DNA of 64,000 bases from JBBRTJ01 sp038244535 (GTDB lineage: Bacteria; Actinomycetota; Acidimicrobiia; Acidimicrobiales; Ilumatobacteraceae), in the NCBI GenBank assembly GCA_038244535.1, contig JBBRTJ010000002.1, positions 1 through 64,000 of the forward strand, read 5' to 3'. Each line of letters opens with the position of its first letter. Position 1 is the first letter of the stretch. Under the pieces are notes generated by a model. It did not search any database. It was not told where the DNA came from and saw only the letters and a program-made list of their open reading frames with translations. A program made the position numbers and the translations under genes. Of the stretch, positions 16,800-25,903 are shown piece after piece.

Positions 16800-18651
16800 G
16801 GAGGCGCACGGCGGCGGCGATGCCCTCGGCATCGAGGCCGAGGCCGGCCAGGATGAGGTCGGCGTTGCCGTGGGGGAGGAACGCGGTGGGCAGGCCGAGG
16901 GTGACGACCCGGGCGATGGCGCCCCCGCAGGCCGTCGTCACCGCGTCGGCGATCAGCGAGCCCACCCCACCCTCGCGGATGCCGTCCTCGGCGGTCACGA
17001 CGAGGCGGTGCCGAGCGGCGTCGGTGATCATCGCCGGATCGAGCGGCCGCACGCAGCGGGGGTCCCACACGGTGCACTCGATGCCCTCGGCGGTCAGCAC
17101 GGAAGCCGCCTTCTCGGCCGCGGCCAGCATCTTGCCGACCCCGATGAGGCACACCGCACCGTCGCCCTCGCGGGCCCGGCGGGCCGACAGGCCGACGCCC
17201 ACCTCGTGGTCGAGCACCTGACGGGCCTGCCCTCGCGGGTAGCGGATGGCGACCGGTCCGTCGCACAGCTCGAGGGCGTCGTGGAGCATGGCCTGCAGCT
17301 CTTGTGCGCTGCTCGGGGCGAGGACGGTCATGCCCGGCACCTTGGTCAGCAGGGCCATGTCGTAGATGCCGTGGTGGGAGGGCCCATCGGGTCCGGTGAC
17401 GCCGGCGCGATCGAGGCAGAACACGACCGGCAACCCGTGCATCGCCACGTCGTAGACGACCTGGTCCCAGGCCCGGTTGAGGAACGTCGAGTAGATCGCC
17501 ACGACGGGTCTGAGGCCACCGATGGCCATGCCGGCGGCGGACGTCACGGCGTGCTGCTCGGCGATGCCCACGTCGAAGCACCGGTCAGGGAAGCGCTCCT
17601 CGAACGGCAGGAGACCCGTGGGGCCGGTCATGGCCGCTGTGATGGCGACCAGGTTGGGCCGGTGCTCGGCCTCTTTGATGATCGCCTCGGCGAAGGCCTG
17701 CGTGTAGCCGGTCAGCACCGTCTTGGGGGGCCCGACGATGGGGTCGAACACCGGGGCGTCGTGCAGGTGCTTCTCGTCGTCGTCCTCGGCTGGCCCGTAG
17801 CCACGGCCCTTTTGGGTGAGGACGTGCACGACGATGGGCAGGTCGAACTCGGCGGCGTTGCGCAGAGCGACTTCGAGGCCCTCGATGTCGTGGCCGTCGA
17901 CGGGGCCGACGTAGCGGACCCCGAGTGCCTCGAAGAACTCGACGGGTTGCAGGTACTCGCGCACTGCGGCCTTGAGGGCGTCGATGCCCCGTTCGCCGAC
18001 CTTGCCGACGATGGGGAGGTCGCCCACGACTTTTTCGAGCTTGCGCTGGCGGCGCATGTAGACCGGGTTGAGGCGGATCCGGGTGAGGCTGCCCGACAGG
18101 TGCGAGACGGTCGGCGCGTACGAGCGTCCGTTGTCGTTGAGCACGATGATCACGTTGCGGCCACTGTGACCGAGGTTGTTGAGCGCCTCGTAGGCCATGC
18201 CGCCGGTCATCGATCCGTCGCCGATGACGGCCACGATCTGCTGCACCGGTGACGTGCCCAGGTCGCGGGCTACGGCCAGCCCGTGGGCGTAGCTCAAGAT
18301 GGTGGAGGCGTGGCTGTTCTCGACGAGGTCGTGCTCGCTCTCGGCCCGGTTCGGGTAGCCCGACAGCCCGCCGGCCTGGCGGAGGTTGGCGAAGCCCTCC
18401 CGACGACCGGTGATGATCTTGTGCACGTAGGCCTGGTGGCCGGTGTCCCACAAGATGGCGTCGGTGGGGGAGTCAAAGACGCGGTGCAGCGCCAGCGTGA
18501 GCTCGACGGCGCCGAGGTTCGAGCCGAGGTGCCCGCTGTTGTCAGCCACCGATCGCACGATGAAGTCGCGGATCTCGCCAGCCAGTTCGTCGAGTTGCTC
18601 GTAGTCGAGACCACGCAAGTCGCTCGGCTGGTGGATGGTCTCGAGGAGCAT
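16789..18651 (-). CDS. dxs: 1-deoxy-D-xylulose-5-phosphate synthase
   Basis: This 620-residue TPP enzyme condenses pyruvate and glyceraldehyde 3-phosphate, the first step of the MEP isoprenoid pathway. Recognised landmarks: 'SGHLGSNLGAVELTLALH' (~40), 'DTGHQAYVHKIITGR' (~70), the TPP motif 'IGDGSMTGGMAYEALNN' (~143-160) with 'LNDNGRSYAP', 'DGHDIEGL' and the transketolase domain with 'DVGIAEQHAVTSAAGMA' (catalytic Glu). Length is normal. It is divergent from the SDR gene at 18744. Its presence shows this organism makes isoprenoids by the MEP route, which matters for interpreting the HMG-CoA synthase-like gene at 12.5 kb. Confidence 0.97.
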   Translation of the reverse strand: MLLETIHQPSDLRGLDYEQLDELAGEIRDFIVRSVADNSGHLGSNLGAVELTLALHRVFDSPTDAILWDTGHQAYVHKIITGRREGFANLRQAGGLSGYPNRAESEHDLVENSHASTILSYAHGLAVARDLGTSPVQQIVAVIGDGSMTGGMAYEALNNLGHSGRNVIIVLNDNGRSYAPTVSHLSGSLTRIRLNPVYMRRQRKLEKVVGDLPIVGKVGERGIDALKAAVREYLQPVEFFEALGVRYVGPVDGHDIEGLEVALRNAAEFDLPIVVHVLTQKGRGYGPAEDDDEKHLHDAPVFDPIVGPPKTVLTGYTQAFAEAIIKEAEHRPNLVAITAAMTGPTGLLPFEERFPDRCFDVGIAEQHAVTSAAGMAIGGLRPVVAIYSTFLNRAWDQVVYDVAMHGLPVVFCLDRAGVTGPDGPSHHGIYDMALLTKVPGMTVLAPSSAQELQAMLHDALELCDGPVAIRYPRGQARQVLDHEVGVGLSARRAREGDGAVCLIGVGKMLAAAEKAASVLTAEGIECTVWDPRCVRPLDPAMITDAARHRLVVTAEDGIREGGVGSLIADAVTTACGGAIARVVTLGLPTAFLPHGNADLILAGLGLDAEGIAAAVRLHVG

Positions 18652-18743
18652 GGGCGGACTCGGCGGGTCGATGGACGTGCGGAAAACAGGAGGTTACCGC
18701 CGGGCCCGGGTGCGGCGAGTGTCGCAGCTCGTAGTGTCCGAGC

Positions 18744-19511
18744 GTGTCCACGCTCTTCGATCTCAGCGGGCGGGTCGCGCTCGTCACCGGCGGCAACAGC
18801 GGCATCGGGCTGGGCATGGCCGATGCCCTCGCCGAGCACGGTGCCGATGTCGCCATCTGGGGGACCAACGCCGCCAAGAACGCGACCGCGGCCGAGCAGC
18901 TGCGGGCTCATGGCGGCCTGGTGGTCGACCTCGTGTGCGACGTCGGCGACCAGGCCGCGGTGCAGTCCGCGTTCGCGGCGACCCTCGAAGCGCTCGGGCG
19001 GGTCGACAGCTGCTTCGCCAACGCCGGCGTGAGTGGGGCGGGCCAGGCCTTCGTGGACATGACCGCCGACGAGTGGCACCGGGTGATGCGGGTCAACCTC
19101 GACGGCGTCTTCTTCACGCTGCAGGAGGCGACGCGCCACATGGTGGCTCGCGGCGGCGGGGGCAGCCTGGTGGTCACCACCTCGGGCTCGTCGGTCCAGG
19201 GTCAGCCCCGGGGCGAGCACTACGGCGCGTCGAAGGCCGCCGTGGTCGCGCTGGCTCGCGCCATCGGCGTCGAGCACGCCCGCGACGGCATTCGGGCCAA
19301 CGCGATCCTGCCCGGGTGGATCGACACCCCGATGACCGAGGGCGCGCTCGGCTGGGACCGATTCGTCGAGAAGGTGCTGCCGCGTGTGCCCTTGCGGCGC
19401 TGGGGTGCGCCGGACGACTTCGGCGGCGTGGCCGTGTACCTGGCCAGCGACGCCTCCCGCTACCACACGGGTGACACCTTCGTCATCGACGGCGGCTACC
19501 TGATCTTCTGA
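18744..19511 (+). CDS. Short-chain dehydrogenase/reductase
   Basis: The 255-residue classical SDR has TGGNSGIG (cofactor, ~15-22), NAG in 'FANAGVSG' (~92), the catalytic Ser in 'TTSGSSVQG', Tyr-Lys in 'EHYGASKAAVVALA' (~160) and the C-terminal 'TGDTFVIDGGYLIF'. Asp at the end of the CDVGD strand suggests a nucleotide pocket, but NAD versus NADP cannot be settled. GTG 18744 is preceded by TAGTGT ending six bases upstream, a leaderless start. A DUF2332 gene follows after 13 bases and may be cotranscribed. Confidence 0.85.
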   Translation: MSTLFDLSGRVALVTGGNSGIGLGMADALAEHGADVAIWGTNAAKNATAAEQLRAHGGLVVDLVCDVGDQAAVQSAFAATLEALGRVDSCFANAGVSGAGQAFVDMTADEWHRVMRVNLDGVFFTLQEATRHMVARGGGGSLVVTTSGSSVQGQPRGEHYGASKAAVVALARAIGVEHARDGIRANAILPGWIDTPMTEGALGWDRFVEKVLPRVPLRRWGAPDDFGGVAVYLASDASRYHTGDTFVIDGGYLIF

Positions 19512-19524
19512 TGGACTGGCGCTG

Positions 19525-20598
19525 ATGGTGACGCTTCCCGAGAACGTGCGGTTCCAGGCGGCGGGGTGTGCGGCCAACGGTTCGCCGCTCTACGAGCGGC
19601 TCCTGGTCGCGGTGGCCGATGACCTCGAGGCCGGTGGCGTGCTGACCACCGCCATCCTCGGGCCCCGGGCCGCGGATCCGCAGGGTTCGGCCCTGGGGCT
19701 GCGCTTCATGGGTGCGGTGCACCGGCTCGTGCTGACTGGCGCCGCGCCGGAGCTGGCCCGCTGGTACGGCTCGGCGGGCGAGGCCGAGCGCGGTGGTCGC
19801 CCGGCGGCCAGCGCGACCACCGACGATCCGTGGCCGGCGTTCGCCGACGTGTTGGCCGAGCACGAGGCGACGATCATCGCCGGCCTCGCCCAAGGCGTGC
19901 AGACCAATGAGGTCGGGCGCTGCGCGGCGCTGCTGCCCGGCCTGCTCACGGTGGCGGCCCGCACGGGCTTGCCGATCCGCCTGCGTGAGATCGGGTCGAG
20001 CGCGGGTCTGAACCTGCGCCTCGATCAGCACCGCTACGAGACGGAGCACAGCTCATGGGGTGATCCCGAGGCGCTGCTCTGCTTCGCCGGCGTCTACCGG
20101 GGCGAGCCCCCATTCGACCAGTCGCTCGTGATCGCCGATCGGCGAGGGTGTGATCCCTCACCGATCGACCCCTCGACGCCCGAGGGCAAGGTGCTGTTGC
20201 GCTCGTTCGTGTGGCCCGACCAGGCGGCCCGTCTGGCCCGCCTGGACGCAGCCCTGGCGGTGGCGGAGCGAGTGCCGGCGGTGGTCGAGCGGGCACCGGC
20301 CGGCCAGTGGGTACCGCAGCAGCTCGCGAGTGCCGTGGACGGACAGGTCACCGTCGTGCAGCACTCGATCGTGTGGCAGTACATCCCCCACCTCGAGCGG
20401 GCGCGCATCACGGCGTCCATCGAGGCTGCCGGCGCCGCTGCGACCAAGGACCGGCCGCTGGCCTGGCTGCGCATGGAGCCGGGCCTCACCCTCGAGCGGG
20501 CCGATGTCGTGCTGCGCCTGTGGGGCGCCAGCGACGGCTCCGAGGAGCTGCTGGCGCGCACCGGCTACCACGGTCAGATCGTCGAGTGGCGGGCCTGA
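19525..20598 (+). CDS. DUF2332 family protein
   Basis: The 357-residue protein matches the DUF2332 pattern: an N-terminal 'SPLYERLLVAVADDL' region, 'TNEVGRCAALLPGLLTVA', then 'LREIGSSAGLNLRLDQHRYE', which is the family's most conserved block, followed by 'RGCDPSPIDPSTPEGKVLLRSFVWPDQAARLARLDAAL'. The 'EIGSSAGLNL' loop looks like an S-adenosylmethionine-type glycine loop, but no activity has been established for the family to my knowledge. It follows the SDR gene by 13 bases. Length is normal for the family. Confidence 0.85.
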   Translation: MVTLPENVRFQAAGCAANGSPLYERLLVAVADDLEAGGVLTTAILGPRAADPQGSALGLRFMGAVHRLVLTGAAPELARWYGSAGEAERGGRPAASATTDDPWPAFADVLAEHEATIIAGLAQGVQTNEVGRCAALLPGLLTVAARTGLPIRLREIGSSAGLNLRLDQHRYETEHSSWGDPEALLCFAGVYRGEPPFDQSLVIADRRGCDPSPIDPSTPEGKVLLRSFVWPDQAARLARLDAALAVAERVPAVVERAPAGQWVPQQLASAVDGQVTVVQHSIVWQYIPHLERARITASIEAAGAAATKDRPLAWLRMEPGLTLERADVVLRLWGASDGSEELLARTGYHGQIVEWRA

Positions 20599-20613
20599 CC
20601 GGCTGAAGCGGCC

Positions 20614-21435
20614 TCAGGCCATGGCGCGCTGCTCGCGCCCCTGGTACCAGCGTTCGAACGCGGTGCCCAGCACCAGCCCCGCCAAGAACGTGATGATGCC
20701 CCCGACCCCGTCGAGCCAGAAGTGGTTGGCCGTCACGATGATGCAGAACAGCGTGGCGAGCGGGTAGAGCACGAGCAGGAAGCGGGACCATCGCTTGCGA
20801 AAGATGCCCCACACCGCCGCCACGCACCACAGTGACCAGGCGATGTGCAGGCTCGGCATCGCCGCGTACTGGTTGGTGACCTTCTGCATCGTCCTGCTGT
20901 CGAAGCTCCACAACCCGCCGTAGGTCTTCATCGTGTCGACGAAGCCGAACTCCTCGTTGGCAAGCTTCTCGCCGCCGTAGGTGGGCGGGGCGTTGACGAG
21001 TCGGGGCGGCATGAGGGGGAACAGCGAGAACCCGACGATGGCCAGCGCGGTGGTGAAGCCGAGCACGGTGCGCCAGCGGGCGTAGTGCCTGCGATGGCGG
21101 TGGAACAGGAACACCATCACGGCGGCCGTGACGATGAAGTGGAAGGTGCCGTAGTAGATGTTCCACGACCGGATGAACCAGTGGTAGGGGAGGAACCACC
21201 CCTGCACGGTCGGCTCGATGAACAGGTGGACCGAGCGCTCCCAGTGGATGATGCGCAGAGCGTTGTTGAAGCGGTGGAGTGGCAGGTCGCCCTTGTCGAC
21301 CAGCGACGAGCCGAACCGGTTCCGGGCCAGGCTGTAGATCACGTAGAAGGTGCCGATGATCAGCAGCTCCTTCCACCAGCGGAGCCGGGCGACGGTCGCC
21401 GCAGGCGCGTCGCCAGGGGTCTCCGTCGTCTGCAT
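20614..21435 (-). CDS. PAP2-superfamily membrane protein (Aur1/inositol phosphorylceramide synthase-like)
   Basis: The 273-residue membrane protein has about six hydrophobic segments. The phosphatase motifs of the PAP2 fold are present in the second half: 'AAMPSLHIAWSLW' (Ser and His of motif C2, ~195) and 'ANHFWLDGVGG' (His-x3-Asp of motif C3, ~237). This arrangement is that of the PAP2_3/Aur1-like group, which transfers or hydrolyses phospholipid head groups; lipid substrates here are unknown. ATG 21435 has a TATCCT box ending seven bases upstream, suggesting leaderless translation. It diverges from the hydrolase at 21506. Confidence 0.82.
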   Translation of the reverse strand: MQTTETPGDAPAATVARLRWWKELLIIGTFYVIYSLARNRFGSSLVDKGDLPLHRFNNALRIIHWERSVHLFIEPTVQGWFLPYHWFIRSWNIYYGTFHFIVTAAVMVFLFHRHRRHYARWRTVLGFTTALAIVGFSLFPLMPPRLVNAPPTYGGEKLANEEFGFVDTMKTYGGLWSFDSRTMQKVTNQYAAMPSLHIAWSLWCVAAVWGIFRKRWSRFLLVLYPLATLFCIIVTANHFWLDGVGGIITFLAGLVLGTAFERWYQGREQRAMA

Positions 21436-21505
21436 CCGGGCGAGGATAGGAGGCGGAAGCGCCCCGTTCGCGGCCACCAGGGCAGTCGGCTGGCATGATC
21501 GCCCA

Positions 21506-22348
21506 GTGATCGAGCGCAGCCTTCGCGCCAACGGGGTGCCGCTGGCCGCCGTCGAGGCCGGCGCGGGCGGCCGGCCCCTCCTGTTGGTGCACGGCTTCAC
21601 CGGCGCCAAAGAAGACTTCACGCCGTGGCTCGACCAGCTCGCGTCGATGGGCTGGCACGCAGTGGCCTTCGACAACCGGGGTCATGGCGCGTCGGGCCAG
21701 CCCGACGATCCGGCGGCGTACTCGTTCGCGTTGATGACAGCCGACGTCGTGGCGGTGATCGCCGAGCTGGGCTGGTCGTCGTGCACCATGCTCGGCCACT
21801 CGATGGGCGGCATGGTTGCTCAGATGGTCGCGCTCGATCGTCCCGAGCTGATCGACGCCCTGGTGCTGATGGACACCCGCCACGCCCCGATGCCGCCCGA
21901 GCTGCGCGACATCGTCGAGCTGGGCAACGCGGTGGTCCGATCCGACGGCATCGCGGGGCTGATGGCGGCGATGGCGGCCCTCGGCCCCGGCGACGACCCC
22001 GGCATCACCGGTCCCGACCGTGCGCTCCGCGAGGCCGATCCTGCCTCCTCGGCATGGTGCGACAGCAAGCTGCTGGCCTCGGCCCCGACCATGTTCACGG
22101 CCATGAGCCTCGAGATGCTCACGACGCCCGACCGCCTCGCCCGCCTGGCCACCGCGGTCCGCGTGCCCACGCTGGTGATCGTCGGCGAGCACGACCAGGG
22201 GTTCCGGGGCGACAGCAAGCGCATGGCCGAAACCATCGCGGCGGCACAGCTCGCCGTGATCCCCGGGGGTGGCCACTGCCCGCAGTTCGAGGCGCCCGAT
22301 GCCTGGTGGGCGGCGCTCAGCACGTTCCTAGCTCAGGGGGTTCCATGA
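21506..22348 (+). CDS. Alpha/beta hydrolase
   Basis: The 280-residue protein shows 'LLLVHGFTGAKEDF' (oxyanion HG, ~33), the nucleophile elbow 'LGHSMGGMVAQM' (GHSMG, ~97), 'IVGEHDQGF' (acid) and 'IPGGGHCPQFEAP' (catalytic His). It could be an esterase, lactonase or C-C hydrolase. The stop overlaps the ATG of the TPP enzyme by four bases (ATGA), so the two proteins are made together and may act in one pathway, for instance on a CoA- or oxo-acid intermediate. The GTG start has CATGAT six bases upstream. Confidence 0.83.
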   Translation: MIERSLRANGVPLAAVEAGAGGRPLLLVHGFTGAKEDFTPWLDQLASMGWHAVAFDNRGHGASGQPDDPAAYSFALMTADVVAVIAELGWSSCTMLGHSMGGMVAQMVALDRPELIDALVLMDTRHAPMPPELRDIVELGNAVVRSDGIAGLMAAMAALGPGDDPGITGPDRALREADPASSAWCDSKLLASAPTMFTAMSLEMLTTPDRLARLATAVRVPTLVIVGEHDQGFRGDSKRMAETIAAAQLAVIPGGGHCPQFEAPDAWWAALSTFLAQGVP

Positions 22349-23970
22349 CCGAGACCGTCACCGGCCACGCCGGCCAGCAGACGCTGCGAGCGCTGTCGCG
22401 CTTCGGTGTCGACACCATGTTCACGTTGAACGGTGGGCACGTCTGGCCCTTCTACGACGCCGCTCGCGACCAGGGCTGGACCGTCGTCGACACCCGCCAC
22501 GAGCAAACCGCCACGTTCGCGGCGGAGGGCTACGCCAAGCTCACCCGCACACCGGGCCTTGCCGTCCTCACCGCTGGACCGGGCATCACCAACGGCGTCT
22601 CGGCCATCACCACTGCGCACTTCAACGGCTCGCCCCTCGTCGTTCTCGGCGGGCGGGCCCCGCAGGGCCGCTGGGGGGCAGGCAGCCTGCAAGAGCTCGA
22701 CCACGTCCCGATCGTGGCGTCCATCACCAAGTCGGCGGGGACCGTCACCGATGCGACGCAGGCGGCTCGTCTCGTGCACGAGGCCGCGACCCTGGCCGCC
22801 TCACCACACCGCGGTCCCGTCTTCCTCGACTTCCCGCTCGACGTGTTCGGCCCGAGCGAGGGCGCGCTGCCCGACTTCGATCTTGGACGCGTCGTCGGTG
22901 GTGCCGAGCCCGATCCCGACGAGGTGGCGGCGATCGCCGCGCTCCTCGCCGGGGCCGAGCGGCCGGCGTTCATCGTCGGCAGCGACGTCTACTGGGGCCA
23001 CGCGTGGCCCCAACTGCGGGCGTGCGCCGAGGCGCTCCGGGTGCCGTGCTTCTTCAACGGGCTCGGCCGGGGGACCCTGCCTGCCGATCACGACCTTGCG
23101 TTCCTGCGCACGCGTGGCCTCTTGAAGAAAGAGGCCGATCTCGTCGTCGTGCTCGGCACGCCCCTCGACTTCCGGCTCGGGTTCGGTCGCTTCGGCAAGG
23201 CGCAGGTCGCCCACGTCGTCGACGCCGACAGCCAGCGCGCCGGGCACGTCTCGGTGCCAACCGCGGCCGGCAACCTCGGACAGGTCCTGGCCGCGATGGC
23301 CGCGTGGTCCGGTCCCCGGGTCGATCACGAGCCGTGGATCGAACGGCTGGGCGCGGCCGAGGCAGCCGGGAGGCTGGAGGAGCGCGAGATGCTCGACGCC
23401 GACACGTCGCCCATCAAGCCGGGTCGGATCTACGGCGAGCTCGCTCGTCGCCTGGCCCGCGATGCCGTCGTGATCTGCGATGGCGGTGACTTCGCCAGCT
23501 ACGCGGGCAAGCTCGTCGAGGTGTTCGAGCCGGGGTGCTGGCTCGACACCGGCCCCTACGGCTGCCTCGGCAACGGTCCCGGCTACGCCATCGCGGCCCG
23601 GGTGGCCCGCCCGTCGTCGCAGATCGTCGTGCTCCTCGGCGACGGTGCCGCGGGCTTCTCGCTGATGGATGCCGACACGCTCGTGCGCCACGGGCTGCCG
23701 GTGGTGATGGTGGTCGGCAACAACGGCATGTGGGGGCTCGAGAAGCACCCGATGCAGGCCGTGTACGGCTGGGACATGGCGTGCGACCTCCAACCGGGCT
23801 GCCGCTACGACGATGTCGTGCGTGCTCTCGGGGGGGCGGGCGAGACGGTGACCGATCCCGCCGAGGTCGGCCCCGCCCTCGACCGGGCCTTTGCCGCCGG
23901 CGTGCCCTACCTCGTCAACGTGGTGACCGACCCCGCCGACGTCTACCCCCGGTCCAGCAACTTGGCATAG
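22345..23970 (+). CDS. TPP-dependent enzyme, IlvG-like (acetolactate synthase / 2-hydroxyacyl-CoA lyase group)
   Basis: The 541-residue protein follows the three-domain TPP fold. The catalytic Glu is in 'DTRHEQTATFAAEGYAK' (~55), and the TPP-Mg site is 'GDGAAGFSLMDADTLVRHG' with 'NNGMWGLEKHPMQ' (~433-470). The C-terminus 'YPRSSNLA' and 'LGNGPGYAIAARVARP' closely resemble mycobacterial IlvG. IlvG proteins are annotated as acetolactate synthases, but related enzymes are oxalyl-CoA decarboxylases or 2-hydroxyacyl-CoA lyases. No ilvH/ilvC genes are adjacent, so a role in branched-chain synthesis is doubtful. It is coupled to the upstream hydrolase. Confidence 0.8.
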   Translation: MTETVTGHAGQQTLRALSRFGVDTMFTLNGGHVWPFYDAARDQGWTVVDTRHEQTATFAAEGYAKLTRTPGLAVLTAGPGITNGVSAITTAHFNGSPLVVLGGRAPQGRWGAGSLQELDHVPIVASITKSAGTVTDATQAARLVHEAATLAASPHRGPVFLDFPLDVFGPSEGALPDFDLGRVVGGAEPDPDEVAAIAALLAGAERPAFIVGSDVYWGHAWPQLRACAEALRVPCFFNGLGRGTLPADHDLAFLRTRGLLKKEADLVVVLGTPLDFRLGFGRFGKAQVAHVVDADSQRAGHVSVPTAAGNLGQVLAAMAAWSGPRVDHEPWIERLGAAEAAGRLEEREMLDADTSPIKPGRIYGELARRLARDAVVICDGGDFASYAGKLVEVFEPGCWLDTGPYGCLGNGPGYAIAARVARPSSQIVVLLGDGAAGFSLMDADTLVRHGLPVVMVVGNNGMWGLEKHPMQAVYGWDMACDLQPGCRYDDVVRALGGAGETVTDPAEVGPALDRAFAAGVPYLVNVVTDPADVYPRSSNLA

Positions 23971-24025
23971 CGCCCGCCGACGGCCCGCCAGAGTGACCGA
24001 CTGGGCGGGGCGACGGGGCCGGGCG

Positions 24026-24403
24026 TCAGCGGGCGTTGTCGAGGAAGCGATCGATCTCGACCAGCACCCGGGTGACCTTGCCGGCGCCGACCAACCCGCA
24101 CTCGTCGTTGACCGACACGGTGAAGGTCAGGCGGCGGCCCTCGACCTTCTCGAGCGTCGCCTCGGCGCTGACGGTGGCGCCGACCTTGTTGGCCCGGAGG
24201 TGGTCGAACTGCACCCGCATGCCCACCGTCGTGTGGCCGGCAGGGACCTGGCCGGCGATGGCGGCCACGCTGGCCTCCTCGGCGAGCGCGACGAGGCGCG
24301 GGGTGGCCAGCACGGGCACATCGCCAGAGCGCAGGGCCTCGGCGGTGTCTGCGTCGGAGACGGTGAGGTGGACCTCGGCCCACGATCCTTGCTCGAATGG
24401 CAC
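24026..24403 (-). CDS. Hotdog-fold thioesterase, fluoroacetyl-CoA thioesterase (FlK)-like
   Basis: The 125-residue protein aligns with FlK of Streptomyces cattleya at its catalytic triad. The Thr in 'VLATPRLVAL', the Glu eight residues later in 'ALAEEAS' and the His 26 further on in 'FDHLRANKVG' keep exactly the T-8-E-26-H spacing of FlK (Thr42, Glu50, His76). Most members hydrolyse other acyl-CoAs, so fluoroacetate resistance should not be assumed. GTG 24403 is chosen because it opens the hotdog domain; TAGCCT lies eight bases upstream. It converges with the TPP enzyme gene. Confidence 0.78.
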   Translation of the reverse strand: MPFEQGSWAEVHLTVSDADTAEALRSGDVPVLATPRLVALAEEASVAAIAGQVPAGHTTVGMRVQFDHLRANKVGATVSAEATLEKVEGRRLTFTVSVNDECGLVGAGKVTRVLVEIDRFLDNAR

Positions 24404-24514
24404 AGGGAGCGAGGCTAGAGCTTCACCATCGGCTGCGGTCAACGCCGCCGGTAGGATCCTCGCCCGAGCCGGCGCCACGGTCGGCACCGGGACCGTGTGC
24501 CAGGAGGCATCGAG

Positions 24515-25903
24515 ATGATCGATCACGACGTGCTGCAGCGGGTGCTCACCAGCGCGCTGCGTAGCGGTGGCGAGTTCGCCGAGGTGTTTGCCGAGGACAA
24601 GCGCAGCACCTCGGCCCGCCTCGACGACGGGCGCATCGAAGAGGTCACCAGTGGGCGCGATCGGGGTGCCGGCATCCGGGTCGTCGATGGCGAGACCACC
24701 GGCTTCGCCCACACCGCCGACTTGAGCGAAGCGGGGCTTCTGGCCGCGGCCGAGGCCGCATCGGCGGCCGCCAAGCGGGGCGGGGGCGGCGCTCGGATCG
24801 TAGCGCTGACGGCCCGGCCCACGACCCCGAACCACGTCGTCACCTACCCCGAAGACGTCGCCAAGGCGGCCAAGGTCGCCCTGCTGCAGCGGGCCGACGA
24901 GGCTGCCCGCAGCGCGGGGTCGTCCATCGTCCAGGTGTCGGCCGGCTACGGCGACAGCCGCCGCCGCATCCTGGTGGCCAACTCCGACGGGCTCCTCACC
25001 GACGACGACCAGGTGCGCACCATCTTTCGGGTCCAGGCCGTCGCCGGTGGCGACGCCGGGATGCAGACCGGCTACCAGTCGCTCGGCCGCACCATCGGGT
25101 TCGAGCTCTTCGACCGCTTCGACATCGAGGAGCTGGCCCGCGTCGCCTCGCAGCGGGCCATCACCAAGCTCCACGCCCGCCCTGCGCCGAGTGGCTCGAT
25201 GCCGGTCGTCATCAAGGCCGGCAGCGGCGGCGTGCTGTTCCACGAGGCGTGCGGTCATGGCCTCGAAGCCGATCTCGTGGCCAAGGGCGCCTCGGTGTTC
25301 AAGGGCCGCGTCGGCGAGCAGGTGGCCAGCTCGCTCGTCACGCTCATCGACGACGGCACCATGGCCGAGGAGTGGGGTGCCATCAGCATCGACGACGAGG
25401 GTCATCCGAGCCAGCGAAACGTGCTGATCCAGGACGGCGTGCTGACCGACTACATGTGGGACTTCCTGCGATCGCGCAAGGAGGGTCGGGCTCAAAGCGG
25501 CAACGGTCGACGGGAGAGCTACCAGCACCTGCCGATGGTGCGCATGACCAACACGTTCGTGCTGAACGGCCCCGACGAGCCCGACGACATCATCAAGGCG
25601 ACCGACCACGGCATCTACGTCGCCCAGCTCGGCGGCGGCCAGGTCAACACCGCCAACGGCGACTTCGTGTTCGGCATGACCGAGGCGTACATGATCGAAG
25701 GCGGCCAGCTCGGTGAGCCGATCCGGGAGGGCAACCTCATCGGCAATGGCCCACAGGTCCTGCAGGAGATCGACCTGCTCGGCAACGACTTCGCCATGGG
25801 CGACCCGGGCATGTGCGGCAAGGACGGCCAAGGCGTGCCGGTTGGCGACGGGCAGCCCACGCTGCGGGTGCGGGCCCTGACGGTCGGGGGCACGGCGGCA
25901 TGA
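24515..25903 (+). CDS. tldD: TldD metalloprotease subunit
   Basis: This 462-residue protein carries the TldD zinc motif HExxxH in 'VLFHEACGHGLEADLV' (~248). TldD and TldE form a heterodimeric protease that degrades unfolded peptides and matures small peptides such as microcin B17 or CcdA. The ATG at 24515 has AGGAGG (24502-24507) at good distance. The C-terminal region 'GGGQVNTANGDFVFGMTEAYMIEGG' is well conserved. The stop overlaps the next ATG (ATGA), giving coupled expression with the first of two tldE-like genes. Confidence 0.93.
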   Translation: MIDHDVLQRVLTSALRSGGEFAEVFAEDKRSTSARLDDGRIEEVTSGRDRGAGIRVVDGETTGFAHTADLSEAGLLAAAEAASAAAKRGGGGARIVALTARPTTPNHVVTYPEDVAKAAKVALLQRADEAARSAGSSIVQVSAGYGDSRRRILVANSDGLLTDDDQVRTIFRVQAVAGGDAGMQTGYQSLGRTIGFELFDRFDIEELARVASQRAITKLHARPAPSGSMPVVIKAGSGGVLFHEACGHGLEADLVAKGASVFKGRVGEQVASSLVTLIDDGTMAEEWGAISIDDEGHPSQRNVLIQDGVLTDYMWDFLRSRKEGRAQSGNGRRESYQHLPMVRMTNTFVLNGPDEPDDIIKATDHGIYVAQLGGGQVNTANGDFVFGMTEAYMIEGGQLGEPIREGNLIGNGPQVLQEIDLLGNDFAMGDPGMCGKDGQGVPVGDGQPTLRVRALTVGGTAA

